A DNA stretch of 64,000 bases from Winogradskyella costae (GCF_013403865.1 NZ_JABFDK010000008.1:62001-126000), one strand, 5' to 3'. Positions 43,741 through 54,531 are shown, numbered from the stretch's first letter. A program made the numbers and translations. Notes: generated from the sequence alone by a model not told the origin.

Positions 43741-45435
43741 TCAGAAAGTGGCTGTTAAACTAAGATGAACTTTTGAATCCGATAATTTAAATTGTCGATT
43801 TTCTGTTTTTCCACTAGAGTAATTAAGACGAAAAAGGCCTGCATTGGTAAGTAAACCCAGGCCAAAACCAAAACCAAAGAGTTTTTCTTTATTATCTGTA
43901 AGTTTATTTTCAAAATAAGCAGCATCTAATACGGAATGTACATATAGGCTAGTGCTTAGTCGGTAGCGATATTCTGTACTGAGAACTCCATATAAATTAG
44001 CCACTAAACTGTTTTCTTCAAACCCTCGTATAGAATTGATGCCACCAAATCGAAATAACTCATTATCTAAATAAGTGTCTGAAGCTAATGTTGCACTATT
44101 TATCCGAGCATAAAAGCTATTTTTATTATTGAGGTTAAAGATTTTGTAGGTGTCTAAAGTGAACACGGTTTGGTTTTGTGTTCCTAGATTGTTCGTTCGG
44201 CTTCCAAGTCCAGATGAAAATTCGAACCAAAAATTGACAGGAAATAATGGGTCGTAGGTCTGAGATTTTATATAATTATAATGAAGTGTATAGTAATTCG
44301 ATTTGTAGTCGTTTAAAATATCAGTGTCATTCTCTAACAAATTAGTGGAGGTTGTCGTATTAATTCCAATGCCAACCTTATGCTGTGCGTTAATGAGGTA
44401 ATTAATTTTAGCATATTGCTTAGCATTTAGAAATGTAGAGTCTTTTCTAAAGATATTGAGTCCAACTTGAAGCCCTATAGGAGAGCTAAATAAATAAGGT
44501 AAGTCTGCATCGACCATAAAGGTTTGTTGGTCTATTTCGTCACTTTTATATAAGAGATTTAGTGTTTCTCCAAAATTAAGGTTGTTAATGAGTCTTAAGT
44601 CTAAGTAACCATCAAATTCAATTTTATTGGTGTTTTCGTTGGTGCCAAAACCTAAAAATCCATCAAAGCTGTTTGTTTTTGTTTTTTCTACATAAATATA
44701 TAGTGTCGTAGAATCTTGAGTAAAGAGTACTTCAGGATCTTTAATTTTAGAAGCAAAGCGCAGGTCGTTTAATAACTCTACTTTTTCTTTTATCGCATTG
44801 AGGTTAAAAGATTTTCTGGTCTTCAACTTCAAAAAATGTTTGATATAAGATTTCGGGAACTTTTCATATCCTTTTATAACAATCTTATCGATGCGCCTCT
44901 TTTCATTATAAACTATTTTTAAATTTGCTGATAGTAATTGGGGGGTCAACTTGGAAATATTAACGAGTTGTAATGTTGAAAACGGATCACCTTGTTCGGC
45001 AATTCTAGAATTTAAACGTTTTAAAAAGGTTTCAGTTTCTATTATATTAAGTTCGAAGAAGTTTTCATTTTTTAAATTCTTGTTTAATTTTAAAAGTTGA
45101 ATATCAAAGCTAGAATCATAATACACACGGATTTTACGTATTTGTTTCCCTAAACTGAATCGTGCTTCGAATAATGTATCATTTTGTTTGCTTACACTTT
45201 CAAGTATGGTGTCTATATAACCTTGCTTATTAAGTTTTTCATTTATTAAATTGATTTCTGATTGTAAATGATTGTAATTGCTAAAGTCTTTTATATAGCC
45301 AATAGAGTCAATGACTCGAGATGCTGCTTCATTTTCGCCAACAATATTCAAATTAAGAGATTGCGCCATGCATTGATTTGATAAAATCAAGAATGAAGCA
45401 ATAAAAAGAATTCGGCTCAAAAACAGCATTGGCAT
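43741..45435 (-). CDS. Omp85-superfamily outer-membrane protein (BamA/TamA-like)
   Basis: About 564 residues from the ATG at residue 47 of the longer frame, because the extension runs through the rpsL promoter. Signal peptide MPMLFLSRILFIASFLILSN...AQS. POTRA-like domains (e.g. IDKIVIKGYEKFPKSYIKHF, with FASKIKDPEVLFTQDSTTLY) precede a barrel with a VRGF-like motif (NSIRGFEEN) and a terminal phenylalanine, the marks of Omp85 proteins. Members insert or export outer-membrane proteins, or secrete partners. It is shorter than BamA and TamA, and the exact role is unknown. Confidence 0.8.
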   Translation of the reverse strand: MPMLFLSRILFIASFLILSNQCMAQSLNLNIVGENEAASRVIDSIGYIKDFSNYNHLQSEINLINEKLNKQGYIDTILESVSKQNDTLFEARFSLGKQIRKIRVYYDSSFDIQLLKLNKNLKNENFFELNIIETETFLKRLNSRIAEQGDPFSTLQLVNISKLTPQLLSANLKIVYNEKRRIDKIVIKGYEKFPKSYIKHFLKLKTRKSFNLNAIKEKVELLNDLRFASKIKDPEVLFTQDSTTLYIYVEKTKTNSFDGFLGFGTNENTNKIEFDGYLDLRLINNLNFGETLNLLYKSDEIDQQTFMVDADLPYLFSSPIGLQVGLNIFRKDSTFLNAKQYAKINYLINAQHKVGIGINTTTSTNLLENDTDILNDYKSNYYTLHYNYIKSQTYDPLFPVNFWFEFSSGLGSRTNNLGTQNQTVFTLDTYKIFNLNNKNSFYARINSATLASDTYLDNELFRFGGINSIRGFEENSLVANLYGVLSTEYRYRLSTSLYVHSVLDAAYFENKLTDNKEKLFGFGFGLGLLTNAGLFRLNYSSGKTENRQFKLSDSKVHLSLTATF

Positions 45436-45533
45436 TAAATGGAATAACTCACTATAGTAACGTAAAAATAGGGTATAATATATAGGTCTAAAAAAAAACT
45501 TTAGATATAAATGAAAAATTAATACACAACTGT

Positions 45534-45563
45534 TTGAATTATAGATATTAATTTCTACCTTTG
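45534..45563 (+). promoter_or_regulatory. Strong Bacteroidota promoter for the ribosomal supercluster
   Basis: TTG at 45534-45536 (in TTTG), 19 bases, then TACCTTTG at 45556-45563: a near-ideal TTTG-N19-TAnnTTTG promoter. Transcription would start about 45569, 40 bases before the rpsL ATG at 45608. Confidence 0.85.
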
Positions 45564-45566
45564 CAG

Positions 45567-45582
45567 CCCTCAAAAGTGAGGG
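45567..45582 (+). promoter_or_regulatory. Leader hairpin of rpsL mRNA
   Basis: CCCTCA-AAAG-TGAGGG, a perfect 6-bp stem with a 4-base loop at the very start of the predicted transcript. It may stabilise the mRNA or play a role in S12/S7 feedback. Confidence 0.5.
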
Positions 45583-45607
45583 TTAATAAAATTTTATATA
45601 GAAATAT

Positions 45608-45982
45608 ATGCCAACAATTTCACAATTAGTACGAAAAGGAAGAGCCAAAATAACCAAGAAGAGTAAATCGGCTGCTTTAGATTCGTGTCCTCAAAGACGT
45701 GGTGTATGTACTCGTGTTTATACAACGACACCTAAGAAACCTAACTCAGCAATGCGTAAGGTAGCAAGGGTTCGTTTAACAAACGGAAACGAAGTAAATG
45801 CATACATTGGTGGAGAAGGTCACAATTTACAAGAGCACTCGATAGTATTGGTTAGAGGTGGAAGGGTAAAAGATTTACCAGGAGTTAGATATCACATCGT
45901 TCGTGGTGCTTTAGATACAGCAGGTGTATCAGGAAGAACACAACGTAGATCTAAGTATGGTGCAAAACGCCCTAAGAAGTAA
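45608..45982 (+). CDS. rpsL: 30S ribosomal protein S12
   Basis: 124 residues. S12 sits at the decoding centre and checks codon-anticodon pairing. The sequence reads [14 protein letters not shown], with the conserved [17 protein letters not shown] (Lys43, Lys44) and [17 protein letters not shown]; the lysines changed in streptomycin-resistant mutants are the wild-type residues. First gene after the promoter, followed by rpsG after 22 bases. Confidence 0.98.
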   Translation: MPTISQLVRKGRAKITKKSKSAALDSCPQRRGVCTRVYTTTPKKPNSAMRKVARVRLTNGNEVNAYIGGEGHNLQEHSIVLVRGGRVKDLPGVRYHIVRGALDTAGVSGRTQRRSKYGAKRPKK

Positions 45983-46004
45983 TTAAAAACTTTAAGAAGA
46001 AGAC

Positions 46005-46481
46005 ATGAGAAAAAGAGCAGCAAAAAAGAGACCGCTTTTACCAGATCCAAGATTTAATGATCAGTTAGTAACACGTTTTGTTAACATGATGATGTGGGAT
46101 GGTAAGAAGTCTATCGCTTTTAAAGTATTCTATGACGCAATTGATATTGTTGAAGAGAAAAAGAATGATGACGAAAAAACAGCTTTAGAGATTTGGAAAG
46201 AAGCTTTATCTAACGTAATGCCTCACGTAGAAGTGCGTAGTCGTCGTGTTGGTGGTGCTACATTCCAGATTCCAATGCAGATTCGTCCAGACCGTAAGGT
46301 TTCTACAGCAATGAAATGGTTAATTAGCTTTTCACGCAAAAGAAACGAAAAATCTATGGCGCAACGTTTAGCAGCAGAAGTATTAGCTGCAGCTAAAGAA
46401 GAAGGAGCAGCTGTTAAGAAAAGAACAGATACTCATAAGATGGCAGAAGCAAATAAAGCATTCTCACACTTTAGATTTTAA
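46005..46481 (+). CDS. rpsG: 30S ribosomal protein S7
   Basis: 158 residues. S7 starts assembly of the 30S head and contacts tRNA in the E site. Recognised by [39 protein letters not shown] and [19 protein letters not shown]. It lies 22 bases after rpsL and 3 bases before fusA, so it is in the str part of the operon. S7 is the str-operon repressor in E. coli; whether that holds here is unknown. Confidence 0.98.
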   Translation: MRKRAAKKRPLLPDPRFNDQLVTRFVNMMMWDGKKSIAFKVFYDAIDIVEEKKNDDEKTALEIWKEALSNVMPHVEVRSRRVGGATFQIPMQIRPDRKVSTAMKWLISFSRKRNEKSMAQRLAAEVLAAAKEEGAAVKKRTDTHKMAEANKAFSHFRF

Positions 46482-46484
46482 GAA

Positions 46485-48611
46485 ATGGCAAGAGATTTAA
46501 AACTTACAAGAAATATAGGGATTGCAGCTCACATTGATGCTGGGAAAACTACTACTACGGAACGAGTTCTTTATTATACAGGAGTTTCACATAAAATTGG
46601 TGAAGTTCATGATGGTGCTGCAACTATGGACTGGATGGAGCAAGAGCAGGAGAGAGGTATTACAATTACATCTGCTGCAACTACTTGTGAATGGGTTTTT
46701 CCTAAAGAAAATGCAGAGCCTACACCGGAAGCGCAGAGCTACCATTTTAATATTATTGACACACCAGGTCACGTAGATTTTACGGTTGAAGTAAATCGTT
46801 CATTACGTGTACTTGATGGTTTAGTATTCTTATTTAGTGCAGTTGATGGTGTTGAGCCACAATCTGAAACTAACTGGAGACTTGCTGATAACTATAAAGT
46901 GCCTCGTATTGGTTTCGTTAATAAAATGGACCGTCAAGGATCTGACTTTTTAGGTGTTTGTCAACAAGTAAAAGATATGTTGAAGTCTAATGCGGTGCCA
47001 ATCGTTTTAAACATTGGTGACGAAGAAGATTTTAAAGGTATTATAGATTTAGTAAAGAATAGAGCTATAGTTTGGCATGATGAAACTCAAGGGGCAACTT
47101 TTGATGTTATTGAAATCCCAGAAAATCTTAAAGCTGAAGCTAGAAAATATAGAGCTTTACTTATAGAAGAAGTAGCTGGTTACGATGAGAACCTATTAGA
47201 AAAATTCATGGAAGATGAAGATTCTATTACAGAAGACGAAGTGCACGCTGCACTTAGAGCTGCTGTAATGGATATGGCAATTATTCCTATGATTTGTGGT
47301 TCTGCTTTTAAAAATAAAGGTGTGCAGTTTTTATTAGATGCTGTTTGTCGTTATTTACCTTCTCCAATGGATAAGGATGGTATCGTGGGTGTGAATCCAG
47401 ATACTGAAAAGGAAGAGCTTCGTAAGCCAAGTGTTAAGGAGCCTTTCGCTGCATTAGCATTTAAAATTGCAACAGATCCTTTCGTAGGTCGTTTAGCATT
47501 TTTTAGAGCATATTCTGGTCGTTTAGATGCAGGTTCTTACGTGTTGAACAATCGTTCAGGTAAGAAAGAACGTATTTCTCGTATTTATCAAATGCATGCT
47601 AACAAACAGAATGCAATTGATTTTATAGAAGCTGGTGATATTGGAGCTGCTGTTGGATTTAAATCTATCAAAACAGGAGATACTTTAACAGACGAAAAGC
47701 ATCCACTAGTTTTAGAGTCTATGGACTTTCCAGATCCAGTAATTGGTATTGCGGTTGAGCCTAAGACGAAAGCAGATGTAGATAAATTAGGGATGGGCTT
47801 GGCTAAGTTAGCAGAAGAAGATCCAACATTTACTGTGCGTTCAGATGAAGCTTCAGGGCAGACTATTATTTCTGGAATGGGGGAATTACACTTAGATGTA
47901 ATTGTAGATCGTTTAAAAAGAGAATTTAATGTAGAGGTTAACCAAGGTCAGCCACAAGTTGAATATAAAGAAGCTATTACACAATCTGCAGATCATAGAG
48001 AGGTTTATAAGAAACAATCTGGTGGTCGTGGTAAATTTGCTGATATCGTATTTACGATTGAACCAGCGGATGAAGGTGTGGTAGGATTACAATTTGAATC
48101 TGTAATTAAAGGTGGTAACGTTCCTAAAGAATTTATCCCTTCAATTGAAAAAGGATTTAAAATGGCTATGCAAAATGGACCATTAGCTGGTTTTGAAGTA
48201 GATGCAATGAAAGTGACATTGAGAGATGGATCTTATCACGATGTCGATTCAGATCAGTTATCATTCGAATTAGCAGCTAAGCTTGGATTTAAAAATTCAG
48301 CAAGAGCAGCAAAAGCAGTTATAATGGAACCGATTATGAAACTTGAGGTGATTACACCAGAAGAGAATATGGGTGATATTGTAGGTGATTTAAATAGAAG
48401 ACGTGGAATGATGGAAGGTATGGGTGACCGTGCAGGTGCTAAAACAATTAAAGCTACAGTACCGCTTTCTGAAATGTTTGGTTATGTTACTACATTAAGA
48501 ACATTATCTTCAGGTAGAGCGACATCAACTATGGAATTTTCACATTATGCTGAAACTCCAGCAAACGTGTCAGCAGACGTAATCAAAGCAGCTAAAGGAG
48601 AAGAATCTTAA
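46485..48611 (+). CDS. fusA: Elongation factor G
   Basis: 708 residues. This GTPase moves tRNA and mRNA through the ribosome and helps recycle it. Motifs: [15 protein letters not shown] (G1), [11 protein letters not shown] (G2), DTPGHVDF (G3), NKMDR (G4), GSAFKNKG (G5), and domain IV/V sequences such as [16 protein letters not shown]. Downstream of rpsG by three bases. In most other bacteria tuf follows; here rpsJ follows directly, joining str to S10, as is usual in Bacteroidota. Confidence 0.98.
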   Translation: MARDLKLTRNIGIAAHIDAGKTTTTERVLYYTGVSHKIGEVHDGAATMDWMEQEQERGITITSAATTCEWVFPKENAEPTPEAQSYHFNIIDTPGHVDFTVEVNRSLRVLDGLVFLFSAVDGVEPQSETNWRLADNYKVPRIGFVNKMDRQGSDFLGVCQQVKDMLKSNAVPIVLNIGDEEDFKGIIDLVKNRAIVWHDETQGATFDVIEIPENLKAEARKYRALLIEEVAGYDENLLEKFMEDEDSITEDEVHAALRAAVMDMAIIPMICGSAFKNKGVQFLLDAVCRYLPSPMDKDGIVGVNPDTEKEELRKPSVKEPFAALAFKIATDPFVGRLAFFRAYSGRLDAGSYVLNNRSGKKERISRIYQMHANKQNAIDFIEAGDIGAAVGFKSIKTGDTLTDEKHPLVLESMDFPDPVIGIAVEPKTKADVDKLGMGLAKLAEEDPTFTVRSDEASGQTIISGMGELHLDVIVDRLKREFNVEVNQGQPQVEYKEAITQSADHREVYKKQSGGRGKFADIVFTIEPADEGVVGLQFESVIKGGNVPKEFIPSIEKGFKMAMQNGPLAGFEVDAMKVTLRDGSYHDVDSDQLSFELAAKLGFKNSARAAKAVIMEPIMKLEVITPEENMGDIVGDLNRRRGMMEGMGDRAGAKTIKATVPLSEMFGYVTTLRTLSSGRATSTMEFSHYAETPANVSADVIKAAKGEES

Positions 48612-48623
48612 AAAGTTAAGAAA

Positions 48624-48929
48624 ATGAGTCAAAAAATTAGAATCAAATTAAAGTCTTACGATCATAACTTGGTAGATAAGTCTGCTGATAAGATTGTAAA
48701 AACAGTAAAAAGTACAGGTGCAGTAGTAACAGGACCAATTCCATTACCAACACACAAAAAGATTTTCACTGTATTACGTTCACCACACGTAAATAAGAAG
48801 TCTAGAGAACAATTTCAATTAAGCTCTTATAAGCGTTTATTAGATATTTACTCTTCATCTTCTAAAACAATTGACGCTTTAATGAAACTTGAATTGCCAA
48901 GTGGAGTTGAAGTTGAGATTAAAGTGTAA
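48624..48929 (+). CDS. rpsJ: 30S ribosomal protein S10
   Basis: 101 residues, with [49 protein letters not shown] and [12 protein letters not shown]10 is in the 30S head and, as NusE, also takes part in antitermination. Twelve bases after fusA. It is followed by an unusual 172-base spacer with strong palindromes before rplC. Confidence 0.98.
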   Translation: MSQKIRIKLKSYDHNLVDKSADKIVKTVKSTGAVVTGPIPLPTHKKIFTVLRSPHVNKKSREQFQLSSYKRLLDIYSSSSKTIDALMKLELPSGVEVEIKV

Positions 48930-49101
48930 TTACACAGTAACATGTCCCGAGCTGCGAGCGAAGGAAAAACGGTAAAAATACAATTCAAGGCTGAAACGTA
49001 TTTTCGGCCTTGAATTTTATATATGTATGGACAATTCGCGAGTTGTCCCAAAAAAACAAAGAATGGCAAGTCGCGAATTGTCACAATAAAAACAAAAAAT
49101 T
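48930..49101. other. Palindrome-rich spacer between rpsJ and rplC
   Basis: This 172-base gap is far longer than its neighbours. It holds a 15-bp stem-loop (48982-48996 pairing with 49002-49016, one G-U pair), followed by TTTT, and a 12-bp inverted repeat GACAATTCGCGA (49030-49041) and TCGCGAATTGTC (49071-49082) separated by 29 bases. No clear -7 box is seen before rplC. Confidence 0.75.
48982..49018 (+). terminator. Hairpin with T-run (attenuator or partial terminator)
   Basis: AATTCAAGGCTGAAA pairs with TTTCGGCCTTGAATT (15 bp, one G-U), loop CGTAT, then TT. It is positioned after rpsJ and would partly end transcription before the S10-L3 portion. Confidence 0.6.
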
Positions 49102-49719
49102 ATGTCTGGGTTAATTGGAAAAAAAATCGGTATGACCAGCATTTTCGATGAAAATGGGAAGAACATTCCTTGTACAGTAATCGAAGCTGGACCATGTATC
49201 GTTACCCAAGTCAGAACTGAAGAAGTGGATGGTTATTCAGCCCTTCAATTAGGTTTCGATGACGCGACAGAAAAAAGCGCTACTAAAGCAGACTTAGGTC
49301 ATGCTAAAAAAGCGGGTACTTCTGTAAAACGCAAAGTTGTTGAATTTAAAGGTTTTGATGCGGAGTACAAATTAGGTGATGCTATTACAGTAGAACAATT
49401 TATTGAAGGTGAATTTGTGGATATCGCAGGTACGTCTAAAGGTAAAGGTTTTCAAGGTGTAGTAAAGCGTCATGGATTCGGTGGTGTAGGTCAAGCAACG
49501 CATGGTCAACATAACCGTTTAAGAGCTCCAGGTTCTATTGGTGCAGCTTCTTATCCTGCGAGAGTATTCAAAGGAATGAAGATGGCAGGTAGAATGGGTG
49601 GTGACACAGTTAAAGTTCAAAATTTAAGAGTTTACAAAGTAGTTCCAGAAAAGAACTTACTAGTGGTAAAAGGATGTGTTCCTGGTCACAAGAATTCTTA
49701 TGTAATCATTGAGAAATAA
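49102..49719 (+). CDS. rplC: 50S ribosomal protein L3
   Basis: 205 residues. [21 protein letters not shown] and [19 protein letters not shown], then [17 protein letters not shown] identify L3, an early 23S rRNA-binding protein near the peptidyl-transferase centre. Its stop codon shares a base with the rplD start (TAATG), indicating translational coupling. Confidence 0.98.
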   Translation: MSGLIGKKIGMTSIFDENGKNIPCTVIEAGPCIVTQVRTEEVDGYSALQLGFDDATEKSATKADLGHAKKAGTSVKRKVVEFKGFDAEYKLGDAITVEQFIEGEFVDIAGTSKGKGFQGVVKRHGFGGVGQATHGQHNRLRAPGSIGAASYPARVFKGMKMAGRMGGDTVKVQNLRVYKVVPEKNLLVVKGCVPGHKNSYVIIEK

Positions 49720-50348
49720 TGAAGATAGCAGTTTTAGATATAAACGGAAAAGATACGGGTAGACAAGCTGAGCTTTCTAAAGACGTATTCGCTATAGAGC
49801 CTAATAATCACGCAGTCTATTTAGATGTTAAGCAATTCTTAGCAAATCAAAGACAAGGGACGCATAAGGCAAAAGAAAGAGCAGAAATCTCTGGAAGTAC
49901 ACGTAAGATAAAGAAACAGAAAGGTACTGGTACTGCAAGAGCAGGTAGTATTAAATCTGGTGTATTTAAAGGTGGTGGTCGTATGTTTGGTCCTAGACCA
50001 AGAAATTACGGTTTTAAGTTAAACAAAAACCTTAAGCGATTAGCACGTAGATCTGCACTAAGTATTAAAGCAAATGATAAGTCAATTTTAGTAATGGAAG
50101 ATTTCAATTTTGATGCTCCAAAGACTAAAAATTTCCTGAATGTTTTAAAGGCTTTAGAAGTAGAAAACAAAAAATCTCTTATTGTGTTGGGTGGTACAAA
50201 TAATAATGTATATTTGTCCTCACGCAATTTTAAAGGTTCTGAAGTTATAACAGCTTCAGAATTAAGTACTTATAAAATTATGAATGCTAATAAAGTAATT
50301 CTAATTGAAAGTGCTTTAGAAGGAATTGAATCGAATTTAAGTAAATAG
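49719..50348 (+). CDS. rplD: 50S ribosomal protein L4
   Basis: 209 residues. L4 lines the exit tunnel and represses the S10 operon in E. coli. The extended loop is visible as KQKGTGTARAGSIKSGVFKGGGRMFGPRPRNY. Overlaps rplC by one base; five bases before rplW. Confidence 0.97.
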   Translation: MKIAVLDINGKDTGRQAELSKDVFAIEPNNHAVYLDVKQFLANQRQGTHKAKERAEISGSTRKIKKQKGTGTARAGSIKSGVFKGGGRMFGPRPRNYGFKLNKNLKRLARRSALSIKANDKSILVMEDFNFDAPKTKNFLNVLKALEVENKKSLIVLGGTNNNVYLSSRNFKGSEVITASELSTYKIMNANKVILIESALEGIESNLSK

Positions 50349-50353
50349 AACAG

Positions 50354-50644
50354 ATGAGTATCTTAAAAAAACCTATAATCACAGAAAAAGCAACCATGCA
50401 AAGTGAGTTGTTAAATGCGTATGCATTTGAAGTGAACACTAAGGCGAACAAGGTAGAAATCAAAAAAGCGGTGGAAGCTGCTTATGGAGTTTCTGTTGAA
50501 AAAGTTCGTACAATAAATGTCCGTCCAGATCGTAAGACCAAGTTTACAAAAACTGGTGTTCAACATGGTAAAACAAATGCAATTAAAAAAGCAATTGTAC
50601 AACTGGCGGAAGGTGAAACAATAGATTTATACACTAACATGTAA
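50354..50644 (+). CDS. rplW: 50S ribosomal protein L23
   Basis: 96 residues, with MSILKKPIITEKATMQSE, YAFEVNTKANKVEIKKAVE and VRTINVRPDRKTKFTKTG. L23 sits at the tunnel exit and binds signal-recognition particle and trigger factor. Within the tight S10 gene run. Confidence 0.97.
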   Translation: MSILKKPIITEKATMQSELLNAYAFEVNTKANKVEIKKAVEAAYGVSVEKVRTINVRPDRKTKFTKTGVQHGKTNAIKKAIVQLAEGETIDLYTNM

Positions 50645-50656
50645 TTTTAGACATTA

Positions 50657-51484
50657 ATGTCAGTAAGAAAATTAAAACCGATCACATCAGGTCAGCGATT
50701 TAGAGTAGTAAATGGATTCGATGCCATTACTACTGATAAGCCGGAGAAAAGCTTGCTTGCTCCGAAAAAGAGATCTGGTGGTAGAAACAATCGAGGAAAA
50801 ATGACAATTCGCCAAGTAGGTGGAGGTCATAAGAAAAGGTATCGTATTATCGATTTCAAACGTAACAAAGCTGGGATTCCTGGTGAAGTTAAGTCAATTG
50901 AATACGATCCAAACAGAACAGCATTTATTGCGCTTTTAAACTACCAAGATGGTGAGAAACGATACGTTATCGCTCAAAATGGTTTGCAAGTAGGGCAAAA
51001 CATAGTTGCTGGTGAAACAGGTATCGCTCCAGAAATTGGAAATGCAATGCCTTTAAGTGAAATACCATTAGGAACAATTATTTCTTGTATTGAGTTACGT
51101 CCTGGTCAAGGTGCTGTAATGGCGCGTAGTGCTGGTGCATTCGCTCAGTTAATGGCAAGAGGTGATAAATTTGCTACAGTAAAGTTACCGTCTGGTGAAA
51201 CTAGAATGATTTTAGTGACATGTATGGCTACTGTTGGTGCGATTTCAAATTCAGATCATCAATTACTAGTATCTGGTAAAGCAGGTAGAAGTAGATGGTT
51301 AGGAAGACGTCCAAGAGTAAGACCAGTAGTGATGAACCCAGTAGATCACCCAATGGGTGGTGGTGAAGGTAAATCTTCAGGTGGTCATCCAAGATCTAGA
51401 AACGGTATTCCTGCTAAAGGATTTAGAACACGTTCTAAGACGAAGGCGAGTAATAAGTATATTGTAGAACGTAGAAAGAAATAA
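50657..51484 (+). CDS. rplB: 50S ribosomal protein L2
   Basis: 275 residues. [20 protein letters not shown] at the start and [20 protein letters not shown] near the C-terminus (the conserved histidine loop near the peptidyl-transferase centre) identify L2. Twelve bases after rplW. Confidence 0.98.
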   Translation: MSVRKLKPITSGQRFRVVNGFDAITTDKPEKSLLAPKKRSGGRNNRGKMTIRQVGGGHKKRYRIIDFKRNKAGIPGEVKSIEYDPNRTAFIALLNYQDGEKRYVIAQNGLQVGQNIVAGETGIAPEIGNAMPLSEIPLGTIISCIELRPGQGAVMARSAGAFAQLMARGDKFATVKLPSGETRMILVTCMATVGAISNSDHQLLVSGKAGRSRWLGRRPRVRPVVMNPVDHPMGGGEGKSSGGHPRSRNGIPAKGFRTRSKTKASNKYIVERRKK

Positions 51485-51494
51485 TTAAGATAGT

Positions 51495-51773
51495 ATGGCA
51501 CGTTCATTAAAAAAAGGACCTTATATCCACTATAAATTAGATAAGAAAGTTGCAGAAAATGTAGCTTCAAACAAAAAGACGGTGATCAAAACTTGGTCTA
51601 GGGCTTCAATGATTTCTCCGGATTTCGTTGGACAAACTATAGCAGTTCACAATGGTCGTCAATTTGTTCCAGTATTTGTTACTGAAAATATGGTAGGTCA
51701 TAAATTAGGAGAATTTTCACCAACACGATCTTTTAGAGGTCATGCAGGTGCTAAGAATAAAGGTAAAAAATAA
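51495..51773 (+). CDS. rpsS: 30S ribosomal protein S19
   Basis: 92 residues: [58 protein letters not shown] and [17 protein letters not shown]. It is in the 30S head near the A-site finger. Ten bases after rplB. Confidence 0.98.
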   Translation: MARSLKKGPYIHYKLDKKVAENVASNKKTVIKTWSRASMISPDFVGQTIAVHNGRQFVPVFVTENMVGHKLGEFSPTRSFRGHAGAKNKGKK

Positions 51774-51778
51774 GAATC

Positions 51779-52186
51779 ATGGGAAGTCGTAAAAAACAAA
51801 TGGCGGAAGCTATTAAAGCCGAGAAAAAGCAGGTTGCTTTTGCAAAGCTAAATAACTGTCCTACTTCTCCAAGAAAAATGCGTTTAGTAGCGGATTTAGT
51901 AAGGGGAGAAAAGGCAGAGAAAGCTCTTCAGATTCTTAGATTTAGTCAAAAAGAAGCGTCACGTCGTTTAGAAAAACTTGTTATGTCTGCTATCGCAAAC
52001 TGGCAAGCTAAAAACGAAGATGCAGATGTTGAAGAAGCTAAATTGTTTATCAAAGAAATTAGAGTAGATGGTGGTTCTATGTTAAAGAGATTGCGTCCAG
52101 CACCTCAAGGTAGAGCACACAGAATTAGAAAGAGATCTAATCACGTAACAGTGGTTGTAGATGCAATAAATAAAACACAAAGCTAA
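51779..52186 (+). CDS. rplV: 50S ribosomal protein L22
   Basis: 135 residues, a little longer than the ~110 of E. coli because of an N-terminal extension ([20 protein letters not shown]). Core: [18 protein letters not shown] and the tunnel hairpin tip [20 protein letters not shown], where macrolide-resistance changes occur elsewhere. Five bases after rpsS. Confidence 0.97.
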   Translation: MGSRKKQMAEAIKAEKKQVAFAKLNNCPTSPRKMRLVADLVRGEKAEKALQILRFSQKEASRRLEKLVMSAIANWQAKNEDADVEEAKLFIKEIRVDGGSMLKRLRPAPQGRAHRIRKRSNHVTVVVDAINKTQS

Positions 52187-52195
52187 GATAGAGAT

Positions 52196-52915
52196 ATGGG
52201 ACAAAAGACAAATCCAATCGGAAATCGCTTAGGAATTATCAGAGGATGGGAGTCTAATTGGTACGGAGGAAACGATTATGGTGATAAACTTGCCGAAGAC
52301 GATAAGATTAGAAAATACGTTCACGCGCGTTTATCTAAAGCTAGTGTAAGTAGAGTAATTATTGAGCGTACGCTTAAACTTGTAACCGTTACTATCACTA
52401 CTGCCAGACCTGGTATTATTATCGGTAAAGGTGGCCAAGAGGTAGATAAGTTAAAAGAAGAGCTTAAGAAAATTACTGGCAAAGAAGTTCAATTGAACAT
52501 CTTTGAAATTAAAAGACCTGAACTAGATGCATTTTTAGTAGCAGCAAGTGTTGCTCGTCAAATTGAAAGCCGAATTTCATACAGACGTGCAATAAAAATG
52601 GCTATCGCCGCTGCCATGCGTATGAATGCTGAAGGAATTAAAATTCAGATTAGTGGTCGTTTGAATGGTGCTGAAATGGCACGTTCTGAACATTATAAAG
52701 AAGGACGTATTCCTTTGTCTACTTTTAGAGCTGATATTGATTATGCTTTAGTAGAAGCACATACTACTTATGGTAGATTGGGCATCAAGGTTTGGATAAT
52801 GAAAGGCGAAGTATATGGAAAAAGAGAACTTTCTCCATTAGTCGGTTTATCTAAACAACAAAAAGGTAAAGGTGGACGTGGTGGAAACAAGAACCAATCT
52901 CGTCGTAGAAAGTAA
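52196..52915 (+). CDS. rpsC: 30S ribosomal protein S3
   Basis: 239 residues. KH-domain [39 protein letters not shown] and a basic tail ([20 protein letters not shown]). S3 is at the mRNA entry site and has helicase-like activity. Nine bases after rplV. Confidence 0.98.
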   Translation: MGQKTNPIGNRLGIIRGWESNWYGGNDYGDKLAEDDKIRKYVHARLSKASVSRVIIERTLKLVTVTITTARPGIIIGKGGQEVDKLKEELKKITGKEVQLNIFEIKRPELDAFLVAASVARQIESRISYRRAIKMAIAAAMRMNAEGIKIQISGRLNGAEMARSEHYKEGRIPLSTFRADIDYALVEAHTTYGRLGIKVWIMKGEVYGKRELSPLVGLSKQQKGKGGRGGNKNQSRRRK

Positions 52916-52935
52916 TTTTTTAAAGAAAAGACAAA

Positions 52936-53355
52936 ATGTTACAGCCTAAAAGAACAAAATTTCGTAAGCAGCAAAAAGGACGTATGAAAGGAAATGCAGG
53001 AAGAGGTCATTTGTTATCAAATGGTACTTTCGGTATTAAATCATTAGAATCAACTTTTATTACTGCACGTCAAATAGAAGCAGCGCGTATTGCCGCTACT
53101 CGTTACATGAAAAGAGAAGGATCGTTATGGATTAAAATATTTCCAGACAAGCCTATCACAAAGAAACCTCTTGAAGTACGTATGGGTAAAGGTAAAGGTG
53201 CCGTTGAATATTGGGCAGCAGTTGTAAGACCAGGACGTATGTTATTTGAAATAAGCGGTGTGCCATTAGAAACAGCTCAAGAAGCGCTTCGATTGGCAGC
53301 ACAGAAACTTCCTGTAAAAACTAAGTTTATCATAGCTAGAGATTACGAAGCTTAA
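52936..53355 (+). CDS. rplP: 50S ribosomal protein L16
   Basis: 139 residues, [19 protein letters not shown] and [22 protein letters not shown]. Contacts the A-site tRNA region of the 50S. Follows rpsC by 20 bases. Confidence 0.98.
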   Translation: MLQPKRTKFRKQQKGRMKGNAGRGHLLSNGTFGIKSLESTFITARQIEAARIAATRYMKREGSLWIKIFPDKPITKKPLEVRMGKGKGAVEYWAAVVRPGRMLFEISGVPLETAQEALRLAAQKLPVKTKFIIARDYEA

Positions 53356-53367
53356 TAGAAAGATATT

Positions 53368-53559
53368 ATGAAGCAATCAGAAATTAAACAGCTTTCAATA
53401 GCTGAGTTACAAGAGAAACTTAGTGAATCTAAGAAGAGTTATACGGACCTGAAAATGGCTCATACAATTTCTCCTTTAGATAACCCAATTCAGTTACGAG
53501 TAGCTCGTCGCACAGTAGCTAGAGTAGCAACAGAATTAACTAATAGAGACGTACAATAA
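53368..53559 (+). CDS. rpmC: 50S ribosomal protein L29
   Basis: 63 residues: MKQSEIKQLSIAELQEKL, with IQLRVARRTVARVATELTNR. Small helical protein near the tunnel exit, next to L23. Lies between rplP and rpsQ in the usual order. Confidence 0.96.
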   Translation: MKQSEIKQLSIAELQEKLSESKKSYTDLKMAHTISPLDNPIQLRVARRTVARVATELTNRDVQ

Positions 53560-53576
53560 TTGTATTCTGCTGAAAG

Positions 53577-53834
53577 ATGGAAAAAAGAAACTTAAGAAAA
53601 GAACGTATAGGGATCGTAACTAGTAACAAAATGGAGAAATCTATTGTTGTTTCAGAAGTTAAGAAGGTAAAACACCCTATGTATGGAAAATTCGTGTTAA
53701 AGACTAAGAAATATGTCGCACACGATGAGACAAACGACTGCAACGAAGGAGATACAGTAAAGATCATGGAAACACGACCTTTAAGTAAATCTAAATGTTG
53801 GAGATTAGTAGAAATAATTGAAAGAGCGAAGTAA
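53577..53834 (+). CDS. rpsQ: 30S ribosomal protein S17
   Basis: 85 residues: [39 protein letters not shown] and [21 protein letters not shown]17 is an OB-fold protein in early 30S assembly. Two bases before rplN. Confidence 0.97.
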   Translation: MEKRNLRKERIGIVTSNKMEKSIVVSEVKKVKHPMYGKFVLKTKKYVAHDETNDCNEGDTVKIMETRPLSKSKCWRLVEIIERAK

Positions 53835-53836
53835 TT

Positions 53837-54205
53837 ATGTTACAACAAGAATCAAGATTAAAAGTAGCTGATAACACTGGTGCAAAGGAAGTTTTAACTA
53901 TCCGTGTACTAGGTGGAACCAAAAGAAGGTATGCTTCTGTAGGGGATAAAATCGTAGTATCTGTAAAAGATGCTACACCAAACGGTAGCATTAAGAAAGG
54001 TGCTGTTTCTACAGCAGTTGTTGTACGTACAGCTAAGGAAGTAAGACGTCCTGATGGATCTTATATTAGATTTGATGACAATGCATGTGTACTTTTAAAT
54101 CCTCAAGGGGAGATGAGAGGAACTCGTGTTTTTGGTCCTGTAGCAAGAGAACTTCGTGATAAACAATTCATGAAAATAGTATCATTAGCACCAGAAGTGC
54201 TTTAA
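53837..54205 (+). CDS. rplN: 50S ribosomal protein L14
   Basis: 122 residues: [20 protein letters not shown] and [41 protein letters not shown]14 forms a 50S-30S bridge and binds RsfS. First gene of the spc part. Confidence 0.98.
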   Translation: MLQQESRLKVADNTGAKEVLTIRVLGGTKRRYASVGDKIVVSVKDATPNGSIKKGAVSTAVVVRTAKEVRRPDGSYIRFDDNACVLLNPQGEMRGTRVFGPVARELRDKQFMKIVSLAPEVL

Positions 54206-54217
54206 TTGATAAATAAA

Positions 54218-54529
54218 ATGACAAAGCTTAAAATAAAATCAGGAGATACAGTAAAAGTAATTGCTGGTGATCATAAAGGATCAGAAGGTAAGGTACTTAA
54301 AGTATTAATAGATAAGAACAAAGCCATCGTGGAAGGTGTAAATATGGTTAAGAAACATACTAAACCAAGTGCACAAAGTCCTCAAGGTGGTATTGTAGAG
54401 AAAGAAGCATCTATGCATATCTCTAACTTATCGTTGTTAACTTCTAAAGGAGAAACAACTAGAGTTGGTTATAAAATGGATGGCGATAATAAAGTGAGAT
54501 TTTCTAAAAAATCTAATGAAGTAATTTAA
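54218..54529 (+). CDS. rplX: 50S ribosomal protein L24
   Basis: 103 residues from the ATG; a TTG four codons earlier is not used. Motifs [20 protein letters not shown] (KOW), [17 protein letters not shown] and [12 protein letters not shown]. One of the two assembly initiators of the 50S. Two bases before rplE. Confidence 0.97.
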   Translation: MTKLKIKSGDTVKVIAGDHKGSEGKVLKVLIDKNKAIVEGVNMVKKHTKPSAQSPQGGIVEKEASMHISNLSLLTSKGETTRVGYKMDGDNKVRFSKKSNEVI

Positions 54530-54531
54530 CT

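Noticed and set aside
45436..45573. N-terminal extension of the Omp85-type gene
   Set aside because: It runs through the rpsL promoter and leader and would bury the signal peptide.
46485..48929. Missing tuf gene as a deletion
   Set aside because: Absence of tuf between fusA and rpsJ is usual in Bacteroidota, so it is not an anomaly here.
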